A model generated the notes under the pieces. It did no database searches. It saw only the letters and a list, made by a program, of their open reading frames with translations, and had not been told where the DNA came from. Of a stretch of 64,000 nucleotides of DNA, positions 56,228-64,000 are shown one piece after another. Position 1 is the first letter of the stretch. The number at the start of each line of letters is the position of its first letter. The translations under genes were made by a program, and so were the position numbers. The stretch is from Methylocystis iwaonis (GTDB lineage: Bacteria > Pseudomonadota > Alphaproteobacteria > Rhizobiales > Beijerinckiaceae), in the NCBI RefSeq assembly GCF_027925385.1, contig NZ_AP027142.1:1408001-1472000 (forward strand). The letters run 5' to 3'.

Positions 56228-56965
56228 CTACAGCGGGTATCCCGTGAGGGCGGAAGCGAATTGAAGCCATAGGGGCGCCGCATCCAAGCTGAAGAAAAGC
56301 ACAAGGAGCGTCAAGAACTGAACGCCGAGGGTGACCAGAGCCGCGCGCGATACTCTGCCCGAACGAACATCTTTGAGACCGCTGGCGCCGGCATAGAGCA
56401 GGATGGAAATCAGCAACGAACCATAGGTCACTCCGGGCCCAGCAGGAATGACGAAACGCAACGCGCGCGCGGTCGCGGGCGCGATGAAGGAAAAGAAACT
56501 GGCCAGTTGAAAGTGACGATGCCAATCCGGACGGCGGATCGAGACGAGAGCCCCGACACCAAAAAACGTGACCTCTACGAGCACCCAAAAAGGATAAGCG
56601 AGACCGGTCAAAGGCGCGAGCCCCGATATTTTCGGGTCCGCAGAAGAGACCCGAGCCACGGCAGTGACGAGCGACAATGCGACGACCAGTCCGAAAAGGA
56701 CTGCGCCGATGACGCCAACGGTCTTGTGTCTTTCCCGTGATCCGGCGCTTGCCGTGTAATATTGAAAAGCGAAAACGGCGATCCAGGCCGTCGTCGCCGC
56801 ACCGTGAGCGATTACGAGTAGCGTCAGCGGCTTCCCAGCCTCGAAAACGGGTTTCAGATAGAACGTCGGCGCAAAGCCAACGACCAAGAGAAGAAGAGCA
56901 AGACCGACGAGCCAATCCCCAACGCGTCGACCGCCTTCGGGAATAACCGCAGCAGCACTTGTCAT
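56228..56965 (-). CDS. hypothetical integral membrane protein
   Basis: A 245-residue protein with about seven hydrophobic helices. A conserved-looking block HGAATTAWIAVFAFQYYTAS then SRERHKTVGVIGAVLFG is shared with uncharacterised membrane proteins. AGGAGAAC lies 5 bases before the ATG. There is no close operon partner. Function not assigned. Confidence 0.8.
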   Translation of the reverse strand: MTSAAAVIPEGGRRVGDWLVGLALLLLVVGFAPTFYLKPVFEAGKPLTLLVIAHGAATTAWIAVFAFQYYTASAGSRERHKTVGVIGAVLFGLVVALSLVTAVARVSSADPKISGLAPLTGLAYPFWVLVEVTFFGVGALVSIRRPDWHRHFQLASFFSFIAPATARALRFVIPAGPGVTYGSLLISILLYAGASGLKDVRSGRVSRAALVTLGVQFLTLLVLFFSLDAAPLWLQFASALTGYPL

Positions 56966-57116
56966 GAGTGTTCTCCTAAATTGAAAGGGTATAGGCTCTT
57001 ATCGGATCGAGCATGAGACAACATGCGATCCGTCGAAACATAAAAGCGAGGTTCTTGGCGCAAGGGGAAAACGAAGTCGATATAACCCCGATGCTACAGC
57101 CGCGTGCGCGTTGCGC

Positions 57117-57542
57117 TCATATCAAATGCGCCGGCGGCTGCGGATTGTTGGCCGGGTTCGTGTCGTGCTTCGTTAATGCGAGAAGAAGTCCCGCCTCGAC
57201 TAAGGGGCGCAAATCTCGCTCGAGCGCATTGGCCCGAGCCTCGTCATAGACTTCATCGCCGCCGACATAGACAGCGAAAGCCGTGGAGTGCTTAGCTTTC
57301 TTTTCGGGATTTTCGATCGTCGCCTTGGTCCATTGGTAAAGCGGATATTCATCGACGCCATGCTTTTCGGCTTGGGCGACATAATTCGCGAAGGCGTCGA
57401 ACTGGCTGATCGCAGAGGCGTTGTGCCGCGCCAATACTTCGGCGATCGGCTTGAACCGTGCGTCATTAACGTCCCCGCGAGCGACTTCCGCCAACTCCGG
57501 CGATAGCTTGAAGCGCAACTGGTATTCCCATTTCTCAGGCAT
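57117..57542 (-). CDS. hypothetical cytoplasmic protein
   Basis: A 141-residue soluble protein starting MPEKWEYQLRFKLSPELAEV, with mixed charged and hydrophobic residues and a C-terminus TNPANNPQPPAHLI. No signal peptide or recognised domain. A promoter-like TTGACT-N17-TACCAT with a TAC-N7-GTA repeat at 57682-57694 lies about 140 bases upstream, resembling the TonB receptor promoters. Confidence 0.75.
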   Translation of the reverse strand: MPEKWEYQLRFKLSPELAEVARGDVNDARFKPIAEVLARHNASAISQFDAFANYVAQAEKHGVDEYPLYQWTKATIENPEKKAKHSTAFAVYVGGDEVYDEARANALERDLRPLVEAGLLLALTKHDTNPANNPQPPAHLI

Positions 57543-57681
57543 GGTGAACCCTCGGTATGGAGCAGATGGTGGCGAGAGAACGTGGCCTCCTCGCCTTCCA
57601 AGTCTCGGCTGATCGCACCCCTCACGATCGTGGGAGGGGGGTTGGACTCGGCGCCAAAACCGAGCCGCTGAATCTAAAGCC

Positions 57682-57717
57682 TACAATAATGGTAGGAAAA
57701 ACTGGAAGACGAGTCAA
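57682..57717 (-). promoter_or_regulatory. promoter with TAC-N7-GTA repeat before the 141-aa gene
   Basis: On the minus strand: TTGACTCGT is shared exactly with the DUF1549 promoter, then an N17 spacer and TACCAT. CTACCATTATTGTAG covers the -10, 8 bases further from the -35 than in the TonB receptor promoters. Likely the same regulon, less certain. Confidence 0.5.
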
Positions 57718-57942
57718 TCGCGACGATTGCGGTGAGGCTCGCGAGTTATCGGCCGATATAAACCGCGTCTGGCGCCGTTCAATCAATCATGGATTTGATA
57801 GCGCTTCGTTCGTTGGTGACGCATTAGCTTCGCCTCGCGGCCCTTGTCGCGCCATGCGTTCTTTCGAGAACGCCGGGCCGGAACAAAACGCAAACTACCG
57901 GCTTTGGAAAGAACCGGCCCATCCATTTAGCCAAGGGAGACG

Positions 57943-58290
57943 GTGTTGGAAACAGCGTTGCGACAAGTTCTCAAACTGGCGGCGGCCTTGGGGCTGGCGC
58001 TTGCCGGCGTCTCATCGGTCGCGGCGCAGAGCCCGGGCCGCACGCAAATCGCGGAGGCGGTAGAGAAGGCGACCGGACAAGGGGTCGTCGAGGCGGTGAA
58101 CGAGGAGGAGCGTCAGCTTCGGATTACGCATGATGCGATCCCCGCGCTAAAATGGCCGCCAATGACCATGGCGTTCAAAGTCGCGCCCGGGGTGAGGCTC
58201 GAAGGGCTTGGGCCCGGCGCCAAGGTTACCTTTACTCTCTCCAAATCCTCACAGGGCTATGTGATCGACCAGATTCAACGTGTGCAATAA
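57943..58290 (+). CDS. CusF-like copper/silver-binding periplasmic protein
   Basis: A 115-residue secreted protein with a signal peptide ending SSVAAQ and one CusF-type beta-barrel. The copper site residues of CusF are conserved: His63 (ITHDAIPALK), Trp71, Met74 and Met76 (WPPMTMAFKV). The start is GTG at 57943 with AGGGAG upstream; TTG 57946 is an alternative. It is near copA and the small His-rich protein gene. It probably chaperones Cu(I) in the periplasm. No CusCBA pump genes are next to it. Confidence 0.9.
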   Translation: MLETALRQVLKLAAALGLALAGVSSVAAQSPGRTQIAEAVEKATGQGVVEAVNEEERQLRITHDAIPALKWPPMTMAFKVAPGVRLEGLGPGAKVTFTLSKSSQGYVIDQIQRVQ

Positions 58291-58398
58291 ACCCGGCGGC
58301 GCCCAAGTTATAAGTGCGTCAATATTCATGGTTGAAGGCTGGTTCGCAAGCACCCATTATTCCCGCGAGCAGCAACGCTCGGATTGAAGGGGGATGAA

Positions 58399-58617
58399 AT
58401 GCGCAAGTTCATATTCTCTATCATAGCGTCCCTATTCGCCTTCACCGCTCCGGCGATGGCGCAGAGTGAGGAGCATCGAGAACATAGCGCGATGCAGCAT
58501 ATCGGCGGCCACTGGCGGCATGGGCACCGCGATTGGAGCCAGCAAACGGGCCACCATGTTCACAACGTCTGTTGGGACTGGGACGCAATTCAGGGCTGGG
58601 TCTGGAACTGCCGCTAA
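58399..58617 (+). CDS. small secreted His-rich protein
   Basis: A 72-residue protein from ATG 58399 (MRKFIFSIIASLFAFTAPAM) with a signal peptide ending APAMAQ. The mature part has many His and Trp (EEHREHSAMQHIGGHWRHGH, HHVHNVCWDWDAIQGWVWNC) and two Cys at the C-terminus. It is 108 bases after the CusF-like gene on the same strand. Probably a metal-binding periplasmic peptide; no named family. Confidence 0.75.
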   Translation: MRKFIFSIIASLFAFTAPAMAQSEEHREHSAMQHIGGHWRHGHRDWSQQTGHHVHNVCWDWDAIQGWVWNCR

Positions 58618-58746
58618 CGCGCTTTCGCGAAAGTCCATCACTTTGCGGAATGCGCTCTAGTGGCGCTTTCGAGAGAGCCTGCCAGCCAAGCTGGCAAGCT
58701 CTCAATACTGGGAATTGAGGACAGCAAAACGCCGCCCGACTGAGTT

Positions 58747-60057
58747 CTAAATTTTAGCAGCGACGGGCGCCGGAGCCACGTCGAAACGCTGCGTCCAGCC
58801 AGCGGTTATTTCGAACGTGGAAAGATAGATATTGATCGTCCGCAGCGGATTGGGCCCCAGCGGCGTTCGCTCAATTCCCGAAGCCGTCCCCTGGGGCGAC
58901 ACCACCGCTGCAAGATCGATGGATGACGACGGCGTCACGTAATAGCTGAGGCCGCCGCTGATGTGATGCTTGGTGACAGCCGGCGCGAGAATATTCAGCG
59001 TGACGTCTCGCGAGTTGATCGGGCTGTTGTTGTAGCTGTAGCCGACGCGAAGCGCGAGTTTTTCAAAGCCGCGATACTCCGCCCCGACTTTGACGACGTC
59101 GATGTCGCTCCAACCGAAGCCGGGCCCGTTCATCACGCCCATCGGCGCTTGCAACGTCGACCAATTTCCAACCGACGGAACCTGCGAATAGAAAATATGC
59201 TTCCAGTCGGCGAGCAAGGTAAGCATCGGCAGGGCGTCATAGGCGACGCCAGCCGTCACATTCGCCGGAATGTCGAAGTCGCCCTCGTTTGCAAATAAAC
59301 CCTTGTAGTTTTCGAAAGGCGACATCCAGATCGGCGAGGAACCTGCGACGCCGATGCGCAGCTTGTCGGTCAGCCGATATTGCAGGCCGGCGCGGACGCC
59401 TGCGCCGACAGACCAATTATAACTATGGTCGCTGAGTTCGTTTGGAGCCGAGGAGAACGGCCCAAATACCGCCAGCCCTCGCGCCTTGAAGATTTGTACC
59501 GCGAGCACGGGCGCGAAACCGATAGAGAGATTGCCGAAACGCTGCGCGTAGCCGGCGGTGAGGAACGCCTGGTTCAAATCGACTCCGGCGTTGCGGCCGC
59601 AATAGACGCCCGTCTGCCGGCACATCGGACTTCCATAGAAGAGGCTTGCGTAATTCGCGGAGTAGGTGGTGTTCATGCCGCCATTGCCATAGACGGCGAC
59701 ACCCCACGCGGATTTTTCGTCGATGGGTCTGCTGTAGCCGCCGTTCGGGATCGGGAAGAGGCCGCGTCCGCTCTGCACACGCCCAGGCGCGACGAAGCCT
59801 GGCCCTGAGGTCCGGTAACCGCGATCGGGCGAAAAAGCGGTGAGGCCGAGGGTATATTGATGCCCGACATCCACGAGCCCCGCCGGATTGATGGAGAGGG
59901 CGAGCGGATCGCGGGAGTCGGCTGCGCCCGCGCCGCCGACTCCCTTTTCGCGCGTCCCATAACCTTCGAGGAAATAGCCTTCCGTCGCGCCGACCTCGTG
60001 TGGCGTCATGGTTGCCGCCATGAGGGCAAATAGCAGAGGCCAGCCGAACCGTTTCAT
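58747..60057 (-). CDS. FadL/OmpP1-family outer-membrane transport protein
   Basis: A 436-residue outer-membrane barrel with a signal peptide (FALMAATMTPHEVGA) and the N-terminal hatch GYGTREKGVGGAGAADSRDPLALSINPAGL, typical of the FadL family. The C-terminal strand is TFEITAGWTQRFDV. FadL homologues move hydrophobic substrates such as fatty acids or aromatics. A remnant of a close paralogue lies at 47483-47790. A palindrome TCTATAAATATTATAGA lies 27 bases before the start. Confidence 0.9.
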   Translation of the reverse strand: MKRFGWPLLFALMAATMTPHEVGATEGYFLEGYGTREKGVGGAGAADSRDPLALSINPAGLVDVGHQYTLGLTAFSPDRGYRTSGPGFVAPGRVQSGRGLFPIPNGGYSRPIDEKSAWGVAVYGNGGMNTTYSANYASLFYGSPMCRQTGVYCGRNAGVDLNQAFLTAGYAQRFGNLSIGFAPVLAVQIFKARGLAVFGPFSSAPNELSDHSYNWSVGAGVRAGLQYRLTDKLRIGVAGSSPIWMSPFENYKGLFANEGDFDIPANVTAGVAYDALPMLTLLADWKHIFYSQVPSVGNWSTLQAPMGVMNGPGFGWSDIDVVKVGAEYRGFEKLALRVGYSYNNSPINSRDVTLNILAPAVTKHHISGGLSYYVTPSSSIDLAAVVSPQGTASGIERTPLGPNPLRTINIYLSTFEITAGWTQRFDVAPAPVAAKI

Positions 60058-60084
60058 CTCAACAGCCTTTCATTCGTGATTTGG

Positions 60085-60101
60085 TCTATAAATATTATAG
60101 A
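60085..60101. promoter_or_regulatory. TCTATAAATATTATAGA palindrome between fadL and yeeE-like genes
   Basis: A perfect palindrome with 7-base arms and a 3-base centre. On the minus strand TATAAT within it forms a -10 for fadL. It may regulate both divergent units. It resembles the TAC-N7-GTA elements elsewhere, but also sulfur-responsive ArsR-family operators, which suits a YeeE/YedE gene. Confidence 0.5.
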
Positions 60102-60183
60102 CTAAAAGCGCGATGTATGTAACATTTGGGCAACACCCGCACACTGACGCTCACGGTCGGTCCTTCAGAGGTTAGACAGACGG

Positions 60184-60615
60184 ATGCAAATTGACTGGGC
60201 GCATTTTTCACCGGCAAGCGGAGTTGCGGGCGGCGCGATGATTGGTCTTTCCGCGGGGCTGACGATTCTTTTGATCGGGCGGGTCGCAGGGATCAGCGGC
60301 GTGCTCGGGGGGCTTGTTCAGCCCAGGCGTGGAGACTGGGACTGGCGCGTCGCTTTCCTGCTCGGCCTCGTTGCGGCGCCGCTCATTATCGGCCTCGCCA
60401 AGGCGCCGACGCCCCCAGACTTTGATGCGGGTTACGGAACAATCGCAGCCGCCGGGCTTCTTGTGGGTTTTGGATCGCGTCTCGGCGCCGGCTGCACGAG
60501 CGGCCATGGCGTCTGCGGATTATCCAGACTGTCTCTGCGCTCGCTGGCGGCCACAATAATGTTCATGGCTTCCGCCATGGCCACGGTGTTCCTCATCCGC
60601 CATGTTTTCAACTGA
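60184..60615 (+). CDS. YeeE/YedE family (sulfur transport) membrane protein
   Basis: A 143-residue membrane protein with about four helices and the GAGCTSGHGVCGLSRLSLRS Cys motif of YeeE/YedE transport subunits. Members of this family import thiosulfate or related sulfur species. It pairs with the next gene, as the short YeeE halves usually do. A weak GAGG site precedes the start. Confidence 0.88.
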   Translation: MQIDWAHFSPASGVAGGAMIGLSAGLTILLIGRVAGISGVLGGLVQPRRGDWDWRVAFLLGLVAAPLIIGLAKAPTPPDFDAGYGTIAAAGLLVGFGSRLGAGCTSGHGVCGLSRLSLRSLAATIMFMASAMATVFLIRHVFN

Positions 60616-60625
60616 AAGGGAAACG

Positions 60626-61075
60626 ATGCGCCTTGCGATCACCTTTGCGCTTGGTCTGATCTTCGGTTGCGGCCTCTATTTGGCCGGCATGACAGACCCT
60701 GGAAAAGTGCTCGGCTTCCTGGACCTTGCTGGTCTTTGGGATCCATCCCTGGCTTTCGTCATGGGCGGAGCGATCTTGATCGCGCTGCCGGCTTTCCGGC
60801 TGGCGGCAAAACGCCGGCAGTCCTATCTGGGATGCGCAATCAGCGGGCCATCCTCTCGAAAAATCGATCCCGCGCTCCTCGCCGGGGCGGGTGTTTTCGG
60901 GGTCGGATGGGGGCTTGCGGGCGTCTGCCCGGGGCCGGCCGTGTTCAATCTTGGCTTTCTCGATCCAAAGGCGATCGTGTTCTTCGCCGCCATGGTTGCT
61001 GGCTTCGGGGTGGAGCGCATTCTGCTATTCTTGTCGCCGCCTGCTCGCCCTGCCGCCATTGTACAAGACGGCTGA
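60626..61075 (+). CDS. YeeE/YedE-type second subunit (DUF6691)
   Basis: A 149-residue membrane protein with the GVCPGPAVFNLGF Cys motif and an FGCGLYLAGMTDPGKVLGFLDL N-terminus. ATG 60626 has AAAGGGAA close upstream; a frame-start ATG at 60602 overlaps the preceding gene. It forms the two-gene sulfur transport module with the upstream gene. Confidence 0.88.
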   Translation: MRLAITFALGLIFGCGLYLAGMTDPGKVLGFLDLAGLWDPSLAFVMGGAILIALPAFRLAAKRRQSYLGCAISGPSSRKIDPALLAGAGVFGVGWGLAGVCPGPAVFNLGFLDPKAIVFFAAMVAGFGVERILLFLSPPARPAAIVQDG

Positions 61076-61107
61076 GCGGGATTAGTTAAAGACTTCGAAC
61101 GATCGCT

Positions 61108-63399
61108 TCACGCGCTTCCCGGGAAAGGCGGCATTTCCAACAGGCGCTGAGGTTCGATCTGCGTCTGGCGCAGGCGCAGCGAATTGGCGACGACGCTGAC
61201 CGACGAAAGCGCCATGGCGGCGGCGGCGATTGTCGGCGAGAGCAGCAAGCCAAATGCAGGATAAAGCGCGCCGGCTGCCAGCGGCACGCCGGCCGCGTTG
61301 TAAATGAAGGCGAAGAAGAGGTTCTGGCGGATATTCCGCATGGTGGCGCGCGACAGCCGGCGGCCGCGCACGATCCCGCCCAGGTCGCCTTTGAGCAGGG
61401 TCACGCCGGCGCTCTCGATGGCCACGTCGGTCCCGGTTCCCATGGCGATGCCGACATCCGCCGCAGCAAGGGCGGGCGCATCGTTCACCCCATCGCCCGC
61501 CATGGCGACGACGCGACCGGCCTGACGCAGGCGGGCGACCACCTTGCTTTTATCCTCGGGGAGAATTTCGGCCTCGACGTCCTTGATGCCGAGCCGCTTG
61601 GCGACAGCCCGCGCCGACGTCCAATTGTCGCCGGTGAGCATCACGACCGAGACGCCCTGGCGATAGAGCGCCTTCACCGCCTCGGGCGTCGTTTCCTTGA
61701 TGGGGTCGGCAATGGCGAGGATGCCTGACGTCTGGCCGTCGATCGCCACAAAAATCGCCGTGGCCCCGTCCTCGCGCAGACGCTCGGCGTCACGATCGAG
61801 CGCGCTCGTATCCACGCCGAGCTCGGCGAGGAAGCGCCGGTTGCCGATGATGACGAATTGCGCCCCGATGCGACCGGTGACGCCTTTACCGACCGGCGAA
61901 TTGAACTCAGTGGCCTCGCTCAGCGGCAGGCCGCGCGAGAGGGCGGCTTCCACGATGGCCTGCGCCAGCGGATGCTCACTCGCCCGTTCGAGGCTCGCCG
62001 CGACGGTCAAGAGTGCGTTCTCGCTCACGCCGGCGGCGGGACGAATGGCCGTGACCTTGGGTTTGCCTTCGGTCAGCGTGCCGGTCTTGTCGACGACAAG
62101 CGTATCGATCTTCTCGAAACGCTCCAAAGCCTCGGCGTTCTTGATGAGCACGCCATATTGCGCGCCGCGTCCGACGCCGACCATCACCGACATCGGCGTT
62201 GCCAGGCCAAGTGCGCAGGGGCAGGCGATGATCAACACCGAGACGGCGGCGACGAGGCCATAGCTCATGCGTGGCTCCGGCCCCCAAACCGCCCACGCGG
62301 CGAAAGCGAGAATTGCGATGAGGATCACAAGCGGCACGAACCAGCCGGAAATCTGATCCGCGAGCCGCTGAATGGGGGCGCGGCTCCGCTGGGCGGCGGC
62401 GACCATGTCGACGATGCGCGACAGCATCGTATCGGCGCCGACCCTCTCGGCCCGCATGATGAAGCTCCCCGTCCGGTTGAGCGTCCCGCCGATAACCTTG
62501 TCGCCGACGCTCTTCGTCACCGGCATGGACTCGCCAGTGACCATGGATTCGTCGACCGAGCTGCGGCCTTCGAGCAGCGCGCCGTCGACCGGCGCCTTCT
62601 CGCCGGGGCGCACGCGCAACCTGTCGCCGACGTGAACCTGGTCCAGCGTGATCTCCTCATCGGACCCATCCTCCTTGATCCGCTTCGCCGTAACGGGCGC
62701 GAGGTTGAGCAGCGCGCGGATGGCGCCCCCGGTCTGCTCGCGGGCGCGCAATTCGAGGACTTGGCCGAGCAACACCAGAACTGTGATGACGGCCGCCGCC
62801 TCGAAATAGATCGGCGCCGAACCGTCCGGATTCCGAAAGGCGGGCGGGAATAGCGACGGCGCAAAAGTGGCGACGACGCTGTAAACCCAGGCGACGCCCG
62901 TGCCCATGGCGATCAGGGTGAACATGTTGAGACTGCGCGTGACGAGCGATCTCGCGCCCCGCAGGAAGAACGGCCAACCGGCCCAGAGGACGACGGGCGT
63001 GGCGAGGACGAATTGGGCCCAGGTCGATATTTGTAGCGCGAGGTAGTGATGGAGATTTGAGAAATGGCCGCCCATTTCGAGAGCGACCACCGGGACGGTG
63101 AGGACGAGGCCAATCCAGAACCGCCGCGTCATATCGGTAAGCTCGGCGCTCGGGACGTCATCGGCCGTCGTCACAAGAGGCTCGAGCGTCATCCCGCAGA
63201 TCGGGCAATTGCCGGGACCAGCCTGGCGAATTTGCGGGTGCATCGGGCAGGTGTAGATGACGCCCGCTTCGGCCGCGGCGGGCGGCTCTAAACGCTCGCG
63301 GCTGGGCCCCTCGACGCCCGGCGGATGTTGGCGCCCCTGATGTCCGTGATGATTTCCATGCCCGGAATGATCGACAGGATGTTGGGGAGTCATCGCCAT
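61108..63399 (-). CDS. copA: copper-translocating P-type ATPase CopA
   Basis: A 763-residue P1B-type ATPase. The N-terminus is His-rich ([15 protein letters not shown]), followed by a heavy-metal-binding domain [20 protein letters not shown] rather than a CxxC HMA domain. It continues with the transmembrane CPC motif ([11 protein letters not shown]), phosphorylation motif [21 protein letters not shown], and hinge [23 protein letters not shown] 63399 (or 63393) has AGGAAGG just upstream; a TTG at 63429 abuts the preceding stop. It exports Cu(I) from the cytoplasm. It follows the DUF2933-type gene. Confidence 0.95.
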   Translation of the reverse strand: MAMTPQHPVDHSGHGNHHGHQGRQHPPGVEGPSRERLEPPAAAEAGVIYTCPMHPQIRQAGPGNCPICGMTLEPLVTTADDVPSAELTDMTRRFWIGLVLTVPVVALEMGGHFSNLHHYLALQISTWAQFVLATPVVLWAGWPFFLRGARSLVTRSLNMFTLIAMGTGVAWVYSVVATFAPSLFPPAFRNPDGSAPIYFEAAAVITVLVLLGQVLELRAREQTGGAIRALLNLAPVTAKRIKEDGSDEEITLDQVHVGDRLRVRPGEKAPVDGALLEGRSSVDESMVTGESMPVTKSVGDKVIGGTLNRTGSFIMRAERVGADTMLSRIVDMVAAAQRSRAPIQRLADQISGWFVPLVILIAILAFAAWAVWGPEPRMSYGLVAAVSVLIIACPCALGLATPMSVMVGVGRGAQYGVLIKNAEALERFEKIDTLVVDKTGTLTEGKPKVTAIRPAAGVSENALLTVAASLERASEHPLAQAIVEAALSRGLPLSEATEFNSPVGKGVTGRIGAQFVIIGNRRFLAELGVDTSALDRDAERLREDGATAIFVAIDGQTSGILAIADPIKETTPEAVKALYRQGVSVVMLTGDNWTSARAVAKRLGIKDVEAEILPEDKSKVVARLRQAGRVVAMAGDGVNDAPALAAADVGIAMGTGTDVAIESAGVTLLKGDLGGIVRGRRLSRATMRNIRQNLFFAFIYNAAGVPLAAGALYPAFGLLLSPTIAAAAMALSSVSVVANSLRLRQTQIEPQRLLEMPPFPGSA

Positions 63400-63429
63400 G
63401 CCTTCCTGACAAAGGGGCTCGTCGCTCAA

Positions 63430-63612
63430 TTAGACGTCATCATTTGGCCGCCTCTCGTGGTGGCTTCCATGGTTGTGATGCATGAAGAGATGCATGAGCG
63501 GGCAGGCCAGCACCACGAGGAACGGTAAGGCGTCGAGGACATGCCGCCAATGCCAATAAAGAAGAAAGGCCGCAGCCAAGGCGTAGATGGCGAGCAGGGG
63601 CGCTTTTGTCAT
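63430..63612 (-). CDS. DUF2933-like small membrane protein
   Basis: A 60-residue protein with one or two hydrophobic helices and a His-rich C-terminus (LMHLFMHHNHGSHHERRPND). Small DUF2933 proteins of this kind often precede copper ATPase genes. It lies upstream of copA on the same strand, 30 bases from the chosen copA start. Possibly a metal-binding accessory. Confidence 0.75.
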   Translation of the reverse strand: MTKAPLLAIYALAAAFLLYWHWRHVLDALPFLVVLACPLMHLFMHHNHGSHHERRPNDDV

Positions 63613-63767
63613 CGTTGGTCTCCACGATCGGTCGTTTCGATGAAAGAGGGCCTATTGTCGCGCCAAATCGGCTCGATTATCAAATAGCTGAGGTTGCGGA
63701 GCAAATCGGGCTGTTGCCGCTCGCCTTGCAACCTAGAGCCACGAAAGCGCTGGTTTTGCCCAGAGCC

Positions 63768-63855
63768 CGTCATTGCGAGCGAAGCGAAGCAATCCAGGGC
63801 GGCGGTGCGGCTCCGGATTGCTTCGTCGCTTCGCTCCTCGCAATGACGGCGGTGA
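63768..63855. repeat. interspersed palindrome, second copy of the 8028 type
   Basis: CGTCATTGCGAGCGAAGCGAAGCAATCC facing GGATTGCTTCGTCGCTTCGC then TCCTCGCAATGACGGCGGTGA. It shares the GAAGCAATCCAG core and GACGGCGGTGA end with 8028-8123. The rest of 63613-64000 shows no convincing gene; a 113-codon frame at 63606-63947 reads through this repeat and is rejected. Confidence 0.85.
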
Positions 63856-64000
63856 TTTCCTATGTGTCCAAACGGCGCGAGGTCGGGGATAGCGCCGAAC
63901 AAATCGAGCGGATTTCGTATGACATGCTGCGCGCTCAACACTCTTAACGGACCCCATGCGCGGTTCCCTACGATCCGCGCCGGCGCAAATTTATCACTTC

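Noticed and set aside
63606..63947. 113-codon frame at the right end
   Set aside because: It reads through an interspersed palindrome that occurs elsewhere in the window in other contexts.
1..64000. CRISPR arrays, rRNA and tRNA genes
   Set aside because: No regularly spaced short repeats with unique spacers and no rRNA or tRNA-like sequences were seen on reading both strands; a dedicated search (tRNAscan, CRISPR finder) could confirm.

Overview
The window is GC-rich alphaproteobacterial chromosome, most likely from a methylotroph or methanotroph of the Hyphomicrobiales (Methylocystis/Methylosinus-like). Support for this: a formaldehyde-activating enzyme (Fae) at 27864-28373, an alphaproteobacterial tad/cpa pilus locus, an alphaproteobacterial pterin/riboflavin-type gene cluster, and large interspersed palindromes. 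No methane monooxygenase or methanol dehydrogenase gene lies in the window, so methanotrophy itself is an inference.

Layout. 1-8.0 kb: housekeeping genes (a HEPN-like gene and its partner, thyA, a Tim44-domain protein, hrpB, a retropepsin-like protease, a phosphoglucomutase/phosphomannomutase). 8.2-10.5 kb: a ZnuD-like zinc TonB receptor behind a near-perfect Zur box. 10.9-22.2 kb: a tad/cpa type IV pilus locus in two divergent blocks (TadE-type pseudopilins and a stand-alone secretin N-domain protein on the minus strand; flp-cpaABCDEF-tadBC on the plus strand). 22.2-24.0 kb: cobS and dusA. 24.1-30.2 kb: an accessory region that begins with an integrase remnant next to the 5' end of dusA. It carries a small His-rich lipoprotein plus TonB receptor pair, fae, and a decayed cytochrome c gene split by an IS5-family element. 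30.2-37.2 kb: an OpgH-like glucosyltransferase and a six-gene pterin/riboflavin-like cluster (ADH-like, PTPS-like, GT4, SAM methyltransferase, RibD-C, RibA-like). 37.4-46.5 kb: an MdtABC-like RND efflux operon and a secreted metallo-beta-lactamase-fold protein. 46.7-55.4 kb: a degenerate GT51 protein, a fadL remnant, a second His-rich lipoprotein plus TonB receptor pair, and a DUF1549/DUF1553 plus DUF1501 operon. 56.2-63.6 kb: membrane and copper-related genes (CusF-like, a His-rich secreted peptide, FadL, a YeeE/YedE pair, CopA, a DUF2933-type protein).

The most interesting signal is a repeated module, present twice about 23 kb apart. Each copy has a roughly 835-residue TonB-dependent receptor followed by a 73-81 residue lipoprotein with a shared HTPEQHAAFLKRV core and a GGGGHHH C-terminus. 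Both receptors have nearly the same promoter: TTGACY, then an inverted repeat TACC-N6-RTA overlapping the -10. The same promoter architecture precedes the DUF1549/DUF1501 operon, and related repeats precede four more transcription units in the window. I infer a co-regulated outer-membrane uptake and handling system, possibly for a metal. Its substrate and regulator cannot be read from this window.

The second system worth attention is the 32-37 kb cluster. It joins GTP cyclohydrolase II-type and RibD reductase-type enzymes to a PTPS homologue with altered active-site residues, a glycosyltransferase and a methyltransferase, which suggests a modified pteridine- or flavin-like small molecule.
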